A DNA stretch of 64,000 nt from Corynebacterium choanae (GCF_003813965.1 NZ_CP033896.1:248001-312000); one strand, 5' to 3'; shown: positions 17,016 through 26,102, counted from the stretch's first letter. Notes: generated by a model from the letters alone, not told the origin. Numbers and translations are program-made.

Positions 17016-17429
17016 ATGGCTCATCGTGAACCAGCCGACCACTACGCCGAATACTATGTGATTTCTGTGGCAGCCGAATTGGCTGGCATGCATGCCCAAA
17101 CTTTGCGCACTTATGACCGAATGGGGCTGGTCACTCCGAAACGCACCCGCGGGGGCGGACGGCGGTATTCGCCACGCGATATTGAATTGCTTCGCCGGAT
17201 TCAAACCCTCAGCCAAGATGACGGGGTAAACCTGGCCGGTATTAAAGAAATCCTGGCTCTTACCCGTGCCAATGAGCAGCTTCGACAAGAAAATGAGGCG
17301 CTTCGCCAGCAGCTGCAGGCTAAGGAACATGCTGCGTCACGAAACACTGGCGAACTTGTGCATGTGCCACGTTCCACAGCGGTAGTGATGTGGCAGCCAC
17401 GTCGCCGCCGAAATGCCGAATCCTCTTAA
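17016..17429 (+). CDS. hspR: heat-shock repressor HspR (MerR family)
   Basis: The 137-residue product has the MerR-type winged helix at residues 14-80: YVISVAAELAGMHAQTLRTYDRMGLV, then GGGRRYSPRDIELLRRI, characteristic of HspR. A Gln/Glu-rich coiled coil (ANEQLRQENEALRQQLQ) supports dimerisation, and the tail is basic. HspR uses DnaK as co-repressor and binds HAIR boxes; such boxes stand before dnaK and clpB in this window, so this gene closes a feedback loop. A strong AGGAGGTG site precedes the ATG. It is last in the chaperone operon, 140 bases after dnaJ. Confidence 0.95.
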   Translation: MAHREPADHYAEYYVISVAAELAGMHAQTLRTYDRMGLVTPKRTRGGGRRYSPRDIELLRRIQTLSQDDGVNLAGIKEILALTRANEQLRQENEALRQQLQAKEHAASRNTGELVHVPRSTAVVMWQPRRRRNAESS

Positions 17430-17451
17430 TCTCGAACTGCGCCGTTGGTCG

Positions 17452-17482
17452 CCGGCGGATACGTGAGTCTCCGGCGGATACG
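17452..17482. repeat. short direct repeat CCGGCGGATACG
   Basis: Two identical 12-mers at 17452-17463 and 17471-17482 lie in the gap between hspR and the convergent hydrolase gene. They are probably not functional. Confidence 0.4.
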
Positions 17483-17597
17483 ATGGCGCTGTAGCGTGTG
17501 ACAATGGCACACCGCTTCACTAGTAGCCTGCTTTTTGAGGCTCTTTGCGCCATGCTGGGTAACGGTATTGTGCCAATGGGTTGTCTCCCATCAAGGA

Positions 17598-19022
17598 CTA
17601 GCCAAACCAGCGGTGCGTGCAGCGGTCATGTTCCGGGCTTGGGAATGGTTCGCCGCGCGCGAATGCCTGCAATGCGGCAACAAGTTCAGGACTTGCAAAA
17701 TAGTCGCTATGCCCGCCACAAATTGTGTGTGCGTCGGCACCGAAGTTGGGATCGGCTGGATCGGCACCATAAATACCGCTGGTTTCACTCGTTAAAATAT
17801 CGATCGGATCACGCGAACCGATACCCACCCACACTGGCACATCCCGGCTGTGCCCACTGCTCGAGAGCAGTGAAAACTCGGCAACATTGGACACCCCTGT
17901 CCCTGGAGAACCGATCAACAGCAGGGCGTCACAGTACAGTGGCAACGATTCGGTCGCGGCCCGCCCAGCGGTCAGTGAACCATAGGAGTGCGCCACGATC
18001 GCTAAACGTTGTTGGGGATTGTGGATCGTTTTCCGCTTTGCTAGCTGATGTTGAAAATGGTGTAACGCGACACCCCCGTCGTCGCTTGGTTTGCTCCGCA
18101 GGGCGCCAGCCACGCTGGTCGGCGGATCGTAGCCCATCCACGCAATGGTGGCACTACCGGTGCGCGCTGAAAGCTCGGATGCCCGGGCCAGATGCGAATC
18201 CCACTGGGCGACCCCGGCACTGCCGACTCCGGACACATTGGTTACCAGCGTTGGGGCAGTGTCCAGATCGCCGAACACGGCCGCAATATGGGTTTGATCA
18301 ATACCGATAATCTGCATCTGCGGGTAGCGTGCCACCAACGGCGCAAGGCGCTGCGCATACACCGGGTTATGCACAATATCGTCATGGATTTGCTGGGCTG
18401 AAACTTGTTCATATCCCGGAAAACCAATACCAATCGGCATGACCGGTGCGCTGGTGGTAATCGGGGACGGTTGGGCAGGCGCGAGCAGCGCCCCACCAAC
18501 ATCGTGCGGCAATATGGTCGGTTCACTCGGTAGTGCGGCCGTGTCGTCAACGAAACGCCAGCCGGCGGGAAACAGACGTGGAATATCAGCGGCGAGCTGC
18601 TGCAAGAGCCCATGAATTGCTGTCGCCACAGAGGTGTCGATTGCTTCCCGGGTAGCGGTGATCTCCCGGAGGAGTGCAGGTGTTTTCGCCGACAGCTCAT
18701 TGGCGCCGACAAGTTGTGATTGCGCCATTTGTAGTGTCTCCAGCAGATGCCGATAACCATTGCCGGCTTGGATAAGCAGTGCCGCACAGGTACGAAACAG
18801 GGAGATGAGTAGGACAAGATAGCGATGGATTTCGGTGCTGCGATGGGCAGCTGCCTGAATTGCAACCCCCTGATCTGTACCGATCGCAATGCGCCACCAA
18901 CGGTGATAGTTATCGCTGGTGTGTTGCATAATCTGCGACTGGTGATGAAACTGCTCACCGGAGTGTTTCGTCTCTTTGGCTAGTTGGCTGATCTCGGCGA
19001 GTGCTTGGGCGAAGGTGGTCAT
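17598..19022 (-). CDS. DUF1023-type alpha/beta hydrolase with helical N-terminal domain
   Basis: A 474-residue protein. Residues 1-~170 are helical and resemble the WXG100/PE-like helical modules that precede DUF1023 hydrolases in actinobacteria. The C-terminal half is an alpha/beta hydrolase fold containing IAWMGYDPPTS, the nucleophile elbow IVAHSYGSLTAGR (A-H-S-Y-G in place of G-x-S-x-G) and VGIGSRDPID, where an acidic residue is expected; FGADAHTICGGHSDYF supplies a candidate catalytic His. The substrate is unknown. No signal peptide is seen. The start codon is two bases after the stop of the small upstream gene (19025-19477), so the two are translationally coupled. Confidence 0.72.
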   Translation of the reverse strand: MTTFAQALAEISQLAKETKHSGEQFHHQSQIMQHTSDNYHRWWRIAIGTDQGVAIQAAAHRSTEIHRYLVLLISLFRTCAALLIQAGNGYRHLLETLQMAQSQLVGANELSAKTPALLREITATREAIDTSVATAIHGLLQQLAADIPRLFPAGWRFVDDTAALPSEPTILPHDVGGALLAPAQPSPITTSAPVMPIGIGFPGYEQVSAQQIHDDIVHNPVYAQRLAPLVARYPQMQIIGIDQTHIAAVFGDLDTAPTLVTNVSGVGSAGVAQWDSHLARASELSARTGSATIAWMGYDPPTSVAGALRSKPSDDGGVALHHFQHQLAKRKTIHNPQQRLAIVAHSYGSLTAGRAATESLPLYCDALLLIGSPGTGVSNVAEFSLLSSSGHSRDVPVWVGIGSRDPIDILTSETSGIYGADPADPNFGADAHTICGGHSDYFASPELVAALQAFARGEPFPSPEHDRCTHRWFG

Positions 19023-19024
19023 GG

Positions 19025-19477
19025 TTAGCCTCGCAGACAGCCCCGCAGCTCGCTGGCAAACTTGGCATCTGTTGCCGCCACATCCTGTTGAAAATGCTGA
19101 TAACTTCGGCAGTGGGCGGTGGCTGTTGCATACAGCTTGTGTAGCACTTCATCGGTGATCTCGACGAGACTGTCTAACGCTGCGGCGGTCGCCGGATCAC
19201 CAACCGGTTTCGGCAGCGTAACCTCCCCCAGGGTAGGCAGGGTTTGCTGGGCTGACTGCGGGTCGGCCATCACCACCATCGCCGAAGCTAAGGCACTGCG
19301 TTTCTGCTCGGCTTGCGAAGCGGTGCCACCCAATCGGGACGGGTAGAGTGCCGCGGGGTTGCCCGGTAGAGCCACCACATGTTGTGTGGCGCTTAAGGCG
19401 TGGTGTGCAACGTCTGTTTCGGCGTGGTCAATATGCAACATGTGCGGTAATCCATCGTTGTTGGAGCGGTGCAACAC
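19025..19477 (-). CDS. small helical protein coupled to the DUF1023 hydrolase
   Basis: The product has 150 residues from GTG 19477, or 138 from ATG 19441; the Shine-Dalgarno is weak for both. The sequence is predicted to be mostly helical. A middle segment is rich in Ala/Ser (TASQAEQKRSALASAMVVMAD), and the C-terminus is amphipathic (ITDEVLHKLYATATAHCRSYQHFQQDVAATDAKF split by short turns). No catalytic motif and no signal peptide are seen. Placement two bases upstream of a DUF1023 hydrolase recalls the small WXG100/EspC-like partners that accompany such hydrolases and toxins; that comparison is inference. It could instead be an unrelated chaperone or immunity-like protein. Confidence 0.5.
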   Translation of the reverse strand: MLHRSNNDGLPHMLHIDHAETDVAHHALSATQHVVALPGNPAALYPSRLGGTASQAEQKRSALASAMVVMADPQSAQQTLPTLGEVTLPKPVGDPATAAALDSLVEITDEVLHKLYATATAHCRSYQHFQQDVAATDAKFASELRGCLRG

Positions 19478-19789
19478 CCATCATTGGACAGACTGCAAGC
19501 ATCTGCTGGGGGAGTGCTGCTGCTGTTGTGGACAACCCGGTAAGTGCGGTTTGATTCTCCACAGAAAGTTCAGATGCGAAGCTTGGAGGGGTGCCACGGT
19601 TGCCTGCTGGCCGCGACGGTGATGCCGGCTGCTGCAGGATTGATAGGAACACAGTCTGCTGTGTGCCAAGTCATCAAGCTCGTGCAATGTATTCCGCAAG
19701 GGGTGGGCGCCGGGTGGTGTTGCTGCAAACACGCCGCCTGGCATGGTCAACTAAGACAGATGATGACCATCAGCAGGAGCACAACCCGC
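19478..19789. other. divergent spacer, nothing recognised
   Basis: About 310 bases between the hydrolase operon and the divergent amidohydrolase. It must carry the minus-strand promoter. Several frames stay open, but none has a convincing start or family. Confidence 0.3.
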
Positions 19790-19795
19790 TACAAT
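19790..19795 (+). promoter_or_regulatory. -10 hexamer TACAAT, probable leaderless start of the amidohydrolase gene
   Basis: TACAAT ends eight bases before ATG 19804. The expected transcription start coincides with the A of the start codon. Confidence 0.55.
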
Positions 19796-19803
19796 GCGGG
19801 GGC

Positions 19804-20676
19804 ATGAAGATCGCTCTTGCACAACTCCAGGCAGTTTCCGACTGGGAGGAAAACTGCGACCGAATTGTTGACACGATTGCTACCGCCGCGGCTGACGGTG
19901 CCGAACTTGTTGTGTTTCCCGAAGCGATGATGCGAAACTTTGCTGCCGGCAAATTAGCTGACCACGCGCAGCCTATCGATGGCCCATTTGCGTCCCGTAT
20001 TCGCCAAGCAGCTGCAGCCGCCAACATTACTGCGGTGGTGGGGATGTTCACTCCGGCGCCAACCCGCCGGGAAGCTGGCGAAGCTGCAAGTGGCGACAAT
20101 GATGCTGATCGGCCACGGGTGTATAACGTTGCGTTGGTGACCGGACCGGATGTGCACGAGATGTATCGAAAGATTTATCGCTACGATGCGCATGGGTTTA
20201 CCGAGTCGGCTACTGTTGCCGCAGGCAGTACACCGTTGTCGTTTTCGGTTGGTGGTGTCACGGTGGGGGTAGCGATCTGCTATGACCTGCGGTTTCCGGA
20301 GTTGTTTGTGCATCTTGCTCAACAACAGGGATGTCAGATTATTGTTGTTCCGGCATCGTTTTCTGACGGGCCGGGCAAGGTTGATCAGTATCGACTGTTG
20401 CATCAGGCCCGGGCACTAGATAGTACTTGTGTGCTAGTTGGCTGTGATCAGCCACGCCCCGGCGGGAAACAAGCGCTCGGTCAAGCCGATGGACCAACAG
20501 GGGTGGGGCATTCGCTCGTGGTGGCTCCCGACGGGCGGATTCTTGCGGAGTTAGGGGCGGATGAAACCGTCGATATTGTGGACGTCCCAGTGGAGTCGGT
20601 TGCCACACTGCGGGAGTCGCTTCCGGTGCTACAGCTGCAGCGGGCACCGTTTGTTCCCCCGGTGGGTCAAGGATAG
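19804..20676 (+). CDS. carbon-nitrogen hydrolase (nitrilase superfamily amidase)
   Basis: A 290-residue cytosolic enzyme with the full Glu-Lys-Cys triad of the nitrilase superfamily: Glu40 (VVFPEAMM), Lys123 (MYRKIYRYDAHGF) and Cys159 (ICYDLRFPEL). The YDLRFPEL context and overall length are those of the Nit/omega-amidase and related amidase branches, which hydrolyse amides such as deaminated glutathione or 2-oxo-glutaramate; the precise substrate is not deducible. The ATG at 19804 begins the conserved first strand (KIALAQLQ), directly behind a -10, whereas the longer frame from 19591 adds a basic leader without homology. It converges with the flavohaemoglobin-like gene 60 bases downstream. 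Confidence 0.88.
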   Translation: MKIALAQLQAVSDWEENCDRIVDTIATAAADGAELVVFPEAMMRNFAAGKLADHAQPIDGPFASRIRQAAAAANITAVVGMFTPAPTRREAGEAASGDNDADRPRVYNVALVTGPDVHEMYRKIYRYDAHGFTESATVAAGSTPLSFSVGGVTVGVAICYDLRFPELFVHLAQQQGCQIIVVPASFSDGPGKVDQYRLLHQARALDSTCVLVGCDQPRPGGKQALGQADGPTGVGHSLVVAPDGRILAELGADETVDIVDVPVESVATLRESLPVLQLQRAPFVPPVGQG

Positions 20677-20736
20677 TAATCCTTTGTCCCGGTACGGTCA
20701 GTGCCGCTGCGCCGGCTGGTCGCCTGGTGGGGTGGG

Positions 20737-21897
20737 TTAGCCTTGGTCGGTGAAAATATTGCCGGCAGGGGTGCCGCCGTCGATGAGTGCGGTGACGATT
20801 TTGTCGGTGTTTTCCGGGGATGCGCACACGGTGATGGTGCGATCTTCCCACGTGCCATAGGAGGACACTATGTCGCCGATTTCGCCGTGTTGCATGAGGT
20901 GGAGTCCGCGGGGTGCTGTGCAGTCCAGGGTGGGTTTGACCCAAAACTCGTCGGTTTCGTGGAGCGCAACTGGGGTGACAGCGAGCCATGGGTTGCTTGC
21001 CGCAAGCTGCCACAGGCCGCGAAGATCATAGAGTTCACCTGGATAGTCGGCGCCGAAAAATAGATGTGCCCGTCTGCCGGCTGCACCTTGGGTGGCCATT
21101 GCGATGAGTTGTGCTTTGATGGGGGCAAGGCCGGTGGTGTGGGCGATAAACAGTCGATCGCTGGTGTCGGTGTCGTCGTAGACGACTGTGCCATAGGCGC
21201 GGCTGATGGTGAGTTGTTCGCCGGCGGTGATGCCCGCCAGACGGCCGGTCACGGAAAGTGGGCTGTCGGCTTTAATGTGGAATTCGATTTCCCCGGCTGG
21301 GTTTGCGGGAAGTGCCGGCGAAAGATAGCGGAAGTGTCCTTGGATCCGGTTGGCGGTGACTGCAACATATTGTCCCGGTTCCCATGTCCAGGGGCGATCA
21401 ACGATAGCGCGGACAACCGTGATGCGGCGGCAGCGGCGAACGGTTTCGACGACGGTGGCGGTGGCACCGGCGGCGTAGCCGGCGGCTGCTTCCGCCCGGG
21501 CTGCGGCGGCTGCCTGGGCGAATGCTGCCGCAATAACGGTAGTTGCCTGGGTGATGTAGCCCCCGGGAATTCCTTGACAGTGGTTGGCGACCGCAGCGCT
21601 CACGCATTCACCCAGTATGGGGTAGTGATCCGGGTCGATTCCAAGGAGTCGAATTTGGCAGCCGAAGTCCGCCACAATCTGCAGAATATCGGTGGGGATT
21701 TCTCCGCTGGTGGGGGTGGCGCTGAGCAGCCAGGCGAGCATCTCCGGGAGATGGGTGAACATTGCTTGGGTGCGCACCGGCAGCAGCAGACGATCCTCGG
21801 GGCAGCGGCGAATATAGGCCTCCGTGATTTCGGCACGCAGTGGCTCAGCATGGGCGCTCACTCGAGCAGCAACGAATCCAAGCTTGTGTGCCTTCAT
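20737..21897 (-). CDS. flavohaemoglobin-like reductase with degenerate globin domain
   Basis: A 386-residue protein. Residues 1-~140 align with the globin part of flavohaemoglobins, notably IDPDHYPILGECVSAAVANH (Hmp: IKPEQYNIVGEHLLA). The remainder is a ferredoxin-reductase-like module: an FAD-binding segment (GHFRYLSPAL), then a nucleotide-binding segment (HTTGLAPIKAQLIAM) and ADRTITVCASPEN-like C-terminal strands. Family members detoxify nitric oxide with haem, FAD and NAD(P)H. By my hand alignment the proximal haem ligand His (KH in Hmp) falls on Ile in CQIRLLGID, so haem binding is doubtful. ATG 21897 is chosen because TACACT lies eight bases upstream; GTG 21936 would add 13 residues. Confidence 0.72.
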   Translation of the reverse strand: MKAHKLGFVAARVSAHAEPLRAEITEAYIRRCPEDRLLLPVRTQAMFTHLPEMLAWLLSATPTSGEIPTDILQIVADFGCQIRLLGIDPDHYPILGECVSAAVANHCQGIPGGYITQATTVIAAAFAQAAAAARAEAAAGYAAGATATVVETVRRCRRITVVRAIVDRPWTWEPGQYVAVTANRIQGHFRYLSPALPANPAGEIEFHIKADSPLSVTGRLAGITAGEQLTISRAYGTVVYDDTDTSDRLFIAHTTGLAPIKAQLIAMATQGAAGRRAHLFFGADYPGELYDLRGLWQLAASNPWLAVTPVALHETDEFWVKPTLDCTAPRGLHLMQHGEIGDIVSSYGTWEDRTITVCASPENTDKIVTALIDGGTPAGNIFTDQG

Positions 21898-21905
21898 GGC
21901 GTATA

Positions 21906-21911
21906 AGTGTA
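21906..21911 (-). promoter_or_regulatory. -10 hexamer TACACT of the flavohaemoglobin-like gene
   Basis: TACACT on the minus strand ends eight bases before ATG 21897, with no ribosome binding site between. This points to a leaderless mRNA and supports the shorter start. Confidence 0.5.
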
Positions 21912-22144
21912 TCTGGCTTTTCCCCGCCGCGGCCACGCTGCCATAGCACCGGTATATATCGCAGGGTGGTTCACTGCTGCGCTAGCAGGGACGGTATCGG
22001 GAAAATGACTCGGCACGGGCATGCTTCAACGCGGGGTGACAATCATGTGGTGGATTGTTGCATGGCGTGTATCCAGGCGGAGGTGCCGACCTGTCAGCTG
22101 CCAGGATTGCAGTCGTGATGCTTCCCCGGGGCGTGGAGAACGAC

Positions 22145-22198
22145 CACACCCCACCGTGGCACGGCCTGGGGTACAGACATGATGCGTGGTGGGGTGTG
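22145..22198 (-). terminator. hairpin after the YrdC-like gene
   Basis: A perfect 11-bp stem (CACACCCCACC at 22145-22155 with 22188-22198) and a 32-base loop lie 43 bases past the stop of the minus-strand YrdC-like gene. The T-run is poor. Confidence 0.5.
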
Positions 22199-22240
22199 CA
22201 GGGTTTTCACGGGTGGGTGTAGCAGTTCGAAGGGATGGGT

Positions 22241-23020
22241 TTAGTAGTACTGGCCGTGCCGGTAGTCCCAGCTTAAGAAGATTTCACTCAAGTTGCTCAT
22301 GATTGGGTCAACGTCCAATCCGGCGCGGATGAGTACCGGTGCGGGGGTTACTTCCCGCTTGCCGTGCTGTGCCGGGATGAGGTTGCCGTCGGCATCGACC
22401 ATGGAAACCATGACGCCTTGTTCTTTGCGGGTGTCTTCGGTTTCATTGGGCTGAATCGAGTGGACATAGTCGTCGGCGGCCACAATAAAGTCGGCTTCGT
22501 TTTCGATGCGTTGCCCAATATTGGCGACTTTGCCGCGGTTACCAACCCCAGAGGGGTTCGCTGACGAGGCGAAAGTGAGCTTGCCTTCTTCCCACCGTTT
22601 GGCGACGATCTGTTCAGCGGGGCGGCCGAAGCGGATCACGAAACAGGAGGTGCCGCGTGGATCGCGGACTAATTCCCGGACGGTGTCGTCGGCTAAACGG
22701 TCGACGGCTTCTTGCTTCCACGGCAGAATGCAGCCCAACAGAATGTCTTGATCCCAGTGGCGCTGGTAGAACTCGATAATTTCATCGTTGACTTCGGCTA
22801 AGGCTTGCAGCTCGTCGATGTCTGCGCACAGCACGACTGCAGGCTTTTCCCGTTTGCGCTGTTTGGCGTCAAATTTCCGTTCCAAACCAGGGCCGTCACC
22901 GGTCATGATGATGTAGCCAACTTTGGTGGCGCAGACAATCAGGCCACCCGGGGCGTTGATAGCGGCCAGGGCGTTGTCGTCGATTTCGCCGTTCCATTGG
23001 ATGCGGGGGGTGTTGGTCAT
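22241..23020 (-). CDS. YrdC/Sua5-like protein
   Basis: A 259-residue protein of the YrdC/Sua5 superfamily, which in its best-known branch makes threonylcarbamoyl-AMP for the t6A modification of tRNA. Visible signatures are an N-terminal Gly-rich strand (GLIVCATKVGYIIMT), KRKREKPAVVLC, a DNA/RNA-type nucleotide pocket segment (TSCFVIRFGRPAEQ), FASSANPSGVGNRGKVA (the conserved S-x-N-P-S-G) and FIVAADDY. It differs enough from TsaC (the usual KxR is not obvious) that it is probably a paralogue with a separate role. ATG 23020 is chosen for its AAGGAG site five bases upstream. The HAIR-controlled clpB promoter lies immediately beyond on the opposite strand. Confidence 0.72.
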   Translation of the reverse strand: MTNTPRIQWNGEIDDNALAAINAPGGLIVCATKVGYIIMTGDGPGLERKFDAKQRKREKPAVVLCADIDELQALAEVNDEIIEFYQRHWDQDILLGCILPWKQEAVDRLADDTVRELVRDPRGTSCFVIRFGRPAEQIVAKRWEEGKLTFASSANPSGVGNRGKVANIGQRIENEADFIVAADDYVHSIQPNETEDTRKEQGVMVSMVDADGNLIPAQHGKREVTPAPVLIRAGLDVDPIMSNLSEIFLSWDYRHGQYY

Positions 23021-23147
23021 GGGGACTCCTTGGATCAGTGGGGTGCTGGTGGGTGGAAACCCTACCAAGCAAGTTTCATTATGTGGAATTATTTTCTTAG
23101 CATATGGGACAGTGGAGGGAATTGCAAGCCCTGCCATGGGAAAATGC

Positions 23148-23168
23148 CTTGAGTGAGGGGGACTCAAG
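23148..23168 (+). promoter_or_regulatory. HAIR box 1 (HspR operator) of clpB, perfect consensus
   Basis: CTTGAGT-N7-ACTCAAG matches the HAIR consensus at every defined position. It lies 282 bases upstream of the clpB start and 52 bp centre-to-centre from the second box. It also lies 127 bases upstream of the divergent YrdC-like gene, which HspR might therefore influence. Confidence 0.92.
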
Positions 23169-23170
23169 AA

Positions 23171-23190
23171 AAAGTTGAAAAAAGTTGAAA
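23171..23190 (+). repeat. tandem 10-bp A-tract repeat between the clpB HAIR boxes
   Basis: AAAGTTGAAA occurs twice in tandem, followed by another run of A. The 10-base period puts the A-tracts in helical phase, a sequence expected to be bent and well placed to help two HspR dimers meet. Confidence 0.5.
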
Positions 23191-23199
23191 AAAATTAGC

Positions 23200-23220
23200 C
23201 TTGAGTGGAACAGACTCAAC
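23200..23220 (+). promoter_or_regulatory. HAIR box 2 (HspR operator) of clpB
   Basis: CTTGAGT-N7-ACTCAAC has one mismatch to the consensus. Its spacer contains the GGAAC -35 of the SigH-type promoter, so HspR and SigH RNA polymerase would compete. Confidence 0.9.
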
Positions 23221-23232
23221 TTGTTGTGCGTT
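23207..23232 (+). promoter_or_regulatory. SigH-type promoter of clpB
   Basis: GGAAC, exactly 18 bases, then GTT: the same layout as at dnaK (12700-12725). It is embedded in HAIR box 2. Control of clpB by SigH and HspR is known in C. glutamicum. Confidence 0.7.
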
Positions 23233-23449
23233 GAGAGAAGTGAATGACATCAACACAGCAACAATGCAGGAGCAATAGCGGTGAACCACAGCGCTTTTTG
23301 CAGCGCCCCTTTTCGCCGCGCGGAGCCCCTGTAGCCCGGAACAAGTAACCGTCACCTGCCCGTTGAGAAAGCAACGATCCGGTGACACCAGTGACTTGCA
23401 CACTGCAAACAACTCACAAGAACAACACAGAAGGAAAGAACACACTCTC

Positions 23450-26002
23450 ATGAGCCAATTCACACCAACCACAAAAACTGCAGAAGCACTGCAAGACGCC
23501 CTTCAGATGGCGTCGCAGGCAGGCAACCCAGAAATCAAAGCCGGCCATTTACTGCTGGCGCTGCTCAACGCCCAAGACAGCATTGCCCGTCCGGTATTGA
23601 CTGCGGCAGGCGTTGATCCGGCTGCCCTCCAGTCGAAGGCGAAAGCTTTGGTTGCTGGCTATCCCACCGCCTCTGGGGCGAATATGGGCAAACCACAATT
23701 CGACCGAGATGGGTTAAATACGCTCACTGCTGCGCAAGAATTAGCCGGCGAACTCGGCGACGACTACGTCTCCACTGAGGTGCTGCTCGCCGCACTAGCC
23801 CGGGGTGATCACGACGCAGGCAAACTGCTCTCTGAAGCTGGAGCGACCTATGATGCGATTCGGGCAGCCTTTGCCACTGTCCGTGGTTCGAAGCGGGTGA
23901 CCACTGAAGATCCGGAAGGCCAATTCCAAGCGCTGGAAAAGTATTCCACCGATCTCACCGCCCGTGCCCGGGAAGGCAAACTCGATCCAGTCATCGGCCG
24001 TGACGAAGAGATTCGTCGCGTCGTCCAGGTGCTCAGCCGCCGCACGAAAAACAATCCGGTGTTAATCGGTGAACCCGGTGTCGGGAAAACCGCCATTGTG
24101 GAAGGGCTTGCCCGCCGTATTGTCGCCGGTGACGTGCCAGAATCGCTGCGCGGAAAAACCCTGATCAGTCTGGATTTAGGGTCGATGGTCGCCGGGGCGA
24201 AATATCGCGGCGAGTTTGAGGAGCGCTTGAAGGCTGTCCTCGACGAGATTAAGGAAGCCGACGGACAGATCATCACTTTCATCGATGAGATCCACACCAT
24301 TGTTGGGGCGGGTGCCACCGGTGAATCGGCGATGGATGCCGGCAATATGATCAAACCGCTACTTGCCCGCGGTGAGCTGCGGCTCGTCGGTGCTACCACG
24401 TTGGATGAATACCGCAAATACATTGAAAAAGATGCCGCCCTTGAGCGGCGGTTCCAGCAAGTGTTTGTCGGTGAACCCAGTGTGGAAGATTCCATCGGTA
24501 TTCTGCGCGGTTTGAAAGAACGCTACGAGGTACACCACGGAGTGCGGATCACCGACTCGGCTCTGGTTGCGGCAGCAACCCTCTCCGATCGGTATATCAC
24601 CTCCCGGTTCTTGCCCGATAAGGCAATCGACTTGGTCGATGAGGCAGCTTCCCGCCTGCGGATGGAGATCGACTCCTCCCCGCAAGAGATCGATGCACTT
24701 GAGCGCATTGTGCGCCGCCTCGAGATCGAGGAAGTGGCGTTGGAGAAGGAAACCGATGCTGCGTCGAAAGATCGGCTAGAAACCCTCCGCAAGGAACTTG
24801 CCGACGAGCGGGAAACCCTCGCCGAGTTGAAAGCCCGCTGGACAAATGAAAAGCAGGCTATCGACGAAGTGCGGCAAGCCAAGGAAGAACTCGAGAAGCT
24901 GCGGGGCGAGTCGGAGATCGCCGAACGTGACGGTGACTATGCCAAAGTCGCCGAGCTGCGCTACGGACGTATCCCGGAATTGGAAAAACAGGTTGCGGAA
25001 GCTGAAGGTAACCTCGCCGAATCCGGCGGTGATGCCATGCTCACCGAGGAAGTCACCCCCGACACGATCGCGGAAGTGGTCTCCTCGTGGACTGGGATTC
25101 CGGCTGGCAAAATGATGCAGGGTGAAACCGAGAAACTCCTCAACATGGAAACTGTGCTCGGTGGACGGGTAGTCGGCCAGACTGCCGCGGTGCAAGCTGT
25201 CTCTGACGCGGTGCGCCGCACCCGGGCAGGGGTTGCCGACCCGAATCGACCAACCGGCTCCTTCCTCTTCTTAGGTCCTACCGGTGTCGGTAAAACCGAG
25301 CTGGCAAAAACCTTGGCCGAATTCCTCTTCGACGATGAACGAGCCATGGTGCGCATCGACATGAGCGAATACGGGGAGAAACACTCCGTTGCCCGGCTGG
25401 TTGGTGCCCCTCCCGGATATGTTGGCTACGATGCGGGCGGACAGCTCACCGAAGCAGTACGTCGCCGCCCTTACACGGTGGTGCTCTTCGACGAAATTGA
25501 AAAAGCCCACGCCGACGTTTTCGATGTGCTGCTGCAAGTCTTGGACGAAGGACGCCTCACCGACGGGCAAGGTCGCACCGTCGACTTTAGGAACACCATC
25601 ATCATCCTCACCTCAAACCTGGGGGCTGGTGGTACCGAAGAGTCGATGATGGCCGCGGTGAAAGCTGCGTTCAAACCGGAATTTATCAACCGGCTCGATG
25701 ATGTGGTGATCTTCCAGCCACTCAGTGAGGAAGAACTCGCCGGTATCGTCCATATTCAGCTGCGCCAGTTGGCTGACCGTTTGAAGGCTCGCCGGCTCAC
25801 GCTGGATGTTGACGAAGCTGCAACCAACTGGTTGGCTGCCCGCGGCTACGATCCTGCCTATGGGGCGCGCCCGCTGCGTCGCCTTATTCAACAGGCAATC
25901 GGTGATCAGCTGGCTAAGAAACTCCTCGCCGGACAGATCGTGGACGGGGCACAAGTGCACGTCACCTATCACGACGGCGATGACACCCTCACGGTGAGCT
26001 AA
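23450..26002 (+). CDS. clpB: disaggregase ClpB
   Basis: The 850-residue product is the AAA+ unfoldase that rescues aggregated proteins together with DnaK. In order: the N-terminal Clp_N double repeat (residues 1-145), AAA-1 with Walker A GEPGVGKT near 207, Walker B and [10 protein letters not shown] near 285, and the ClpB-specific coiled-coil middle domain (about 410-520, [24 protein letters not shown]). AAA-2 follows with Walker A GPTGVGKT near 609, [12 protein letters not shown] and LFDEIEKAH, then the C-terminal D2-small domain. ATG 23450 has AAGGAAAG upstream; the longer frame from 23363 is a spurious extension. HAIR boxes and a SigH-type promoter precede it; two terminators follow. Confidence 0.98.
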   Translation: MSQFTPTTKTAEALQDALQMASQAGNPEIKAGHLLLALLNAQDSIARPVLTAAGVDPAALQSKAKALVAGYPTASGANMGKPQFDRDGLNTLTAAQELAGELGDDYVSTEVLLAALARGDHDAGKLLSEAGATYDAIRAAFATVRGSKRVTTEDPEGQFQALEKYSTDLTARAREGKLDPVIGRDEEIRRVVQVLSRRTKNNPVLIGEPGVGKTAIVEGLARRIVAGDVPESLRGKTLISLDLGSMVAGAKYRGEFEERLKAVLDEIKEADGQIITFIDEIHTIVGAGATGESAMDAGNMIKPLLARGELRLVGATTLDEYRKYIEKDAALERRFQQVFVGEPSVEDSIGILRGLKERYEVHHGVRITDSALVAAATLSDRYITSRFLPDKAIDLVDEAASRLRMEIDSSPQEIDALERIVRRLEIEEVALEKETDAASKDRLETLRKELADERETLAELKARWTNEKQAIDEVRQAKEELEKLRGESEIAERDGDYAKVAELRYGRIPELEKQVAEAEGNLAESGGDAMLTEEVTPDTIAEVVSSWTGIPAGKMMQGETEKLLNMETVLGGRVVGQTAAVQAVSDAVRRTRAGVADPNRPTGSFLFLGPTGVGKTELAKTLAEFLFDDERAMVRIDMSEYGEKHSVARLVGAPPGYVGYDAGGQLTEAVRRRPYTVVLFDEIEKAHADVFDVLLQVLDEGRLTDGQGRTVDFRNTIIILTSNLGAGGTEESMMAAVKAAFKPEFINRLDDVVIFQPLSEEELAGIVHIQLRQLADRLKARRLTLDVDEAATNWLAARGYDPAYGARPLRRLIQQAIGDQLAKKLLAGQIVDGAQVHVTYHDGDDTLTVS

Positions 26003-26007
26003 CGCTT

Positions 26008-26079
26008 TGCCCACCGGTTGCCGCTACCAGTGGGTGCTACCACCGCCTTGGGGCAGGTAGTAGCACCTGCCGGTGGGCA
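26008..26079 (+). terminator. branched hairpin directly after clpB
   Basis: An outer 10-bp stem (TGCCCACCGG at 26008-26017 with 26070-26079) encloses a second stem (GGTGCTACCACC with GGTAGTAGCACC, one mismatch). It starts six bases after the stop codon. Confidence 0.55.
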
Positions 26080-26102
26080 CACAGGGGTTGATAGAACAAC
26101 AC

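Noticed and set aside
22145..22198. Possible small RNA or operator from the CACACCCCACC inverted repeat
   Set aside because: Its place just after a stop codon is better explained as a terminator or 3' stem.
23363..23449. N-terminal extension of ClpB
   Set aside because: The extra 29 residues are basic and Asn/Gln-rich, lie in the leader, and the ATG at 23450 has a proper ribosome binding site and the conserved ClpB start.
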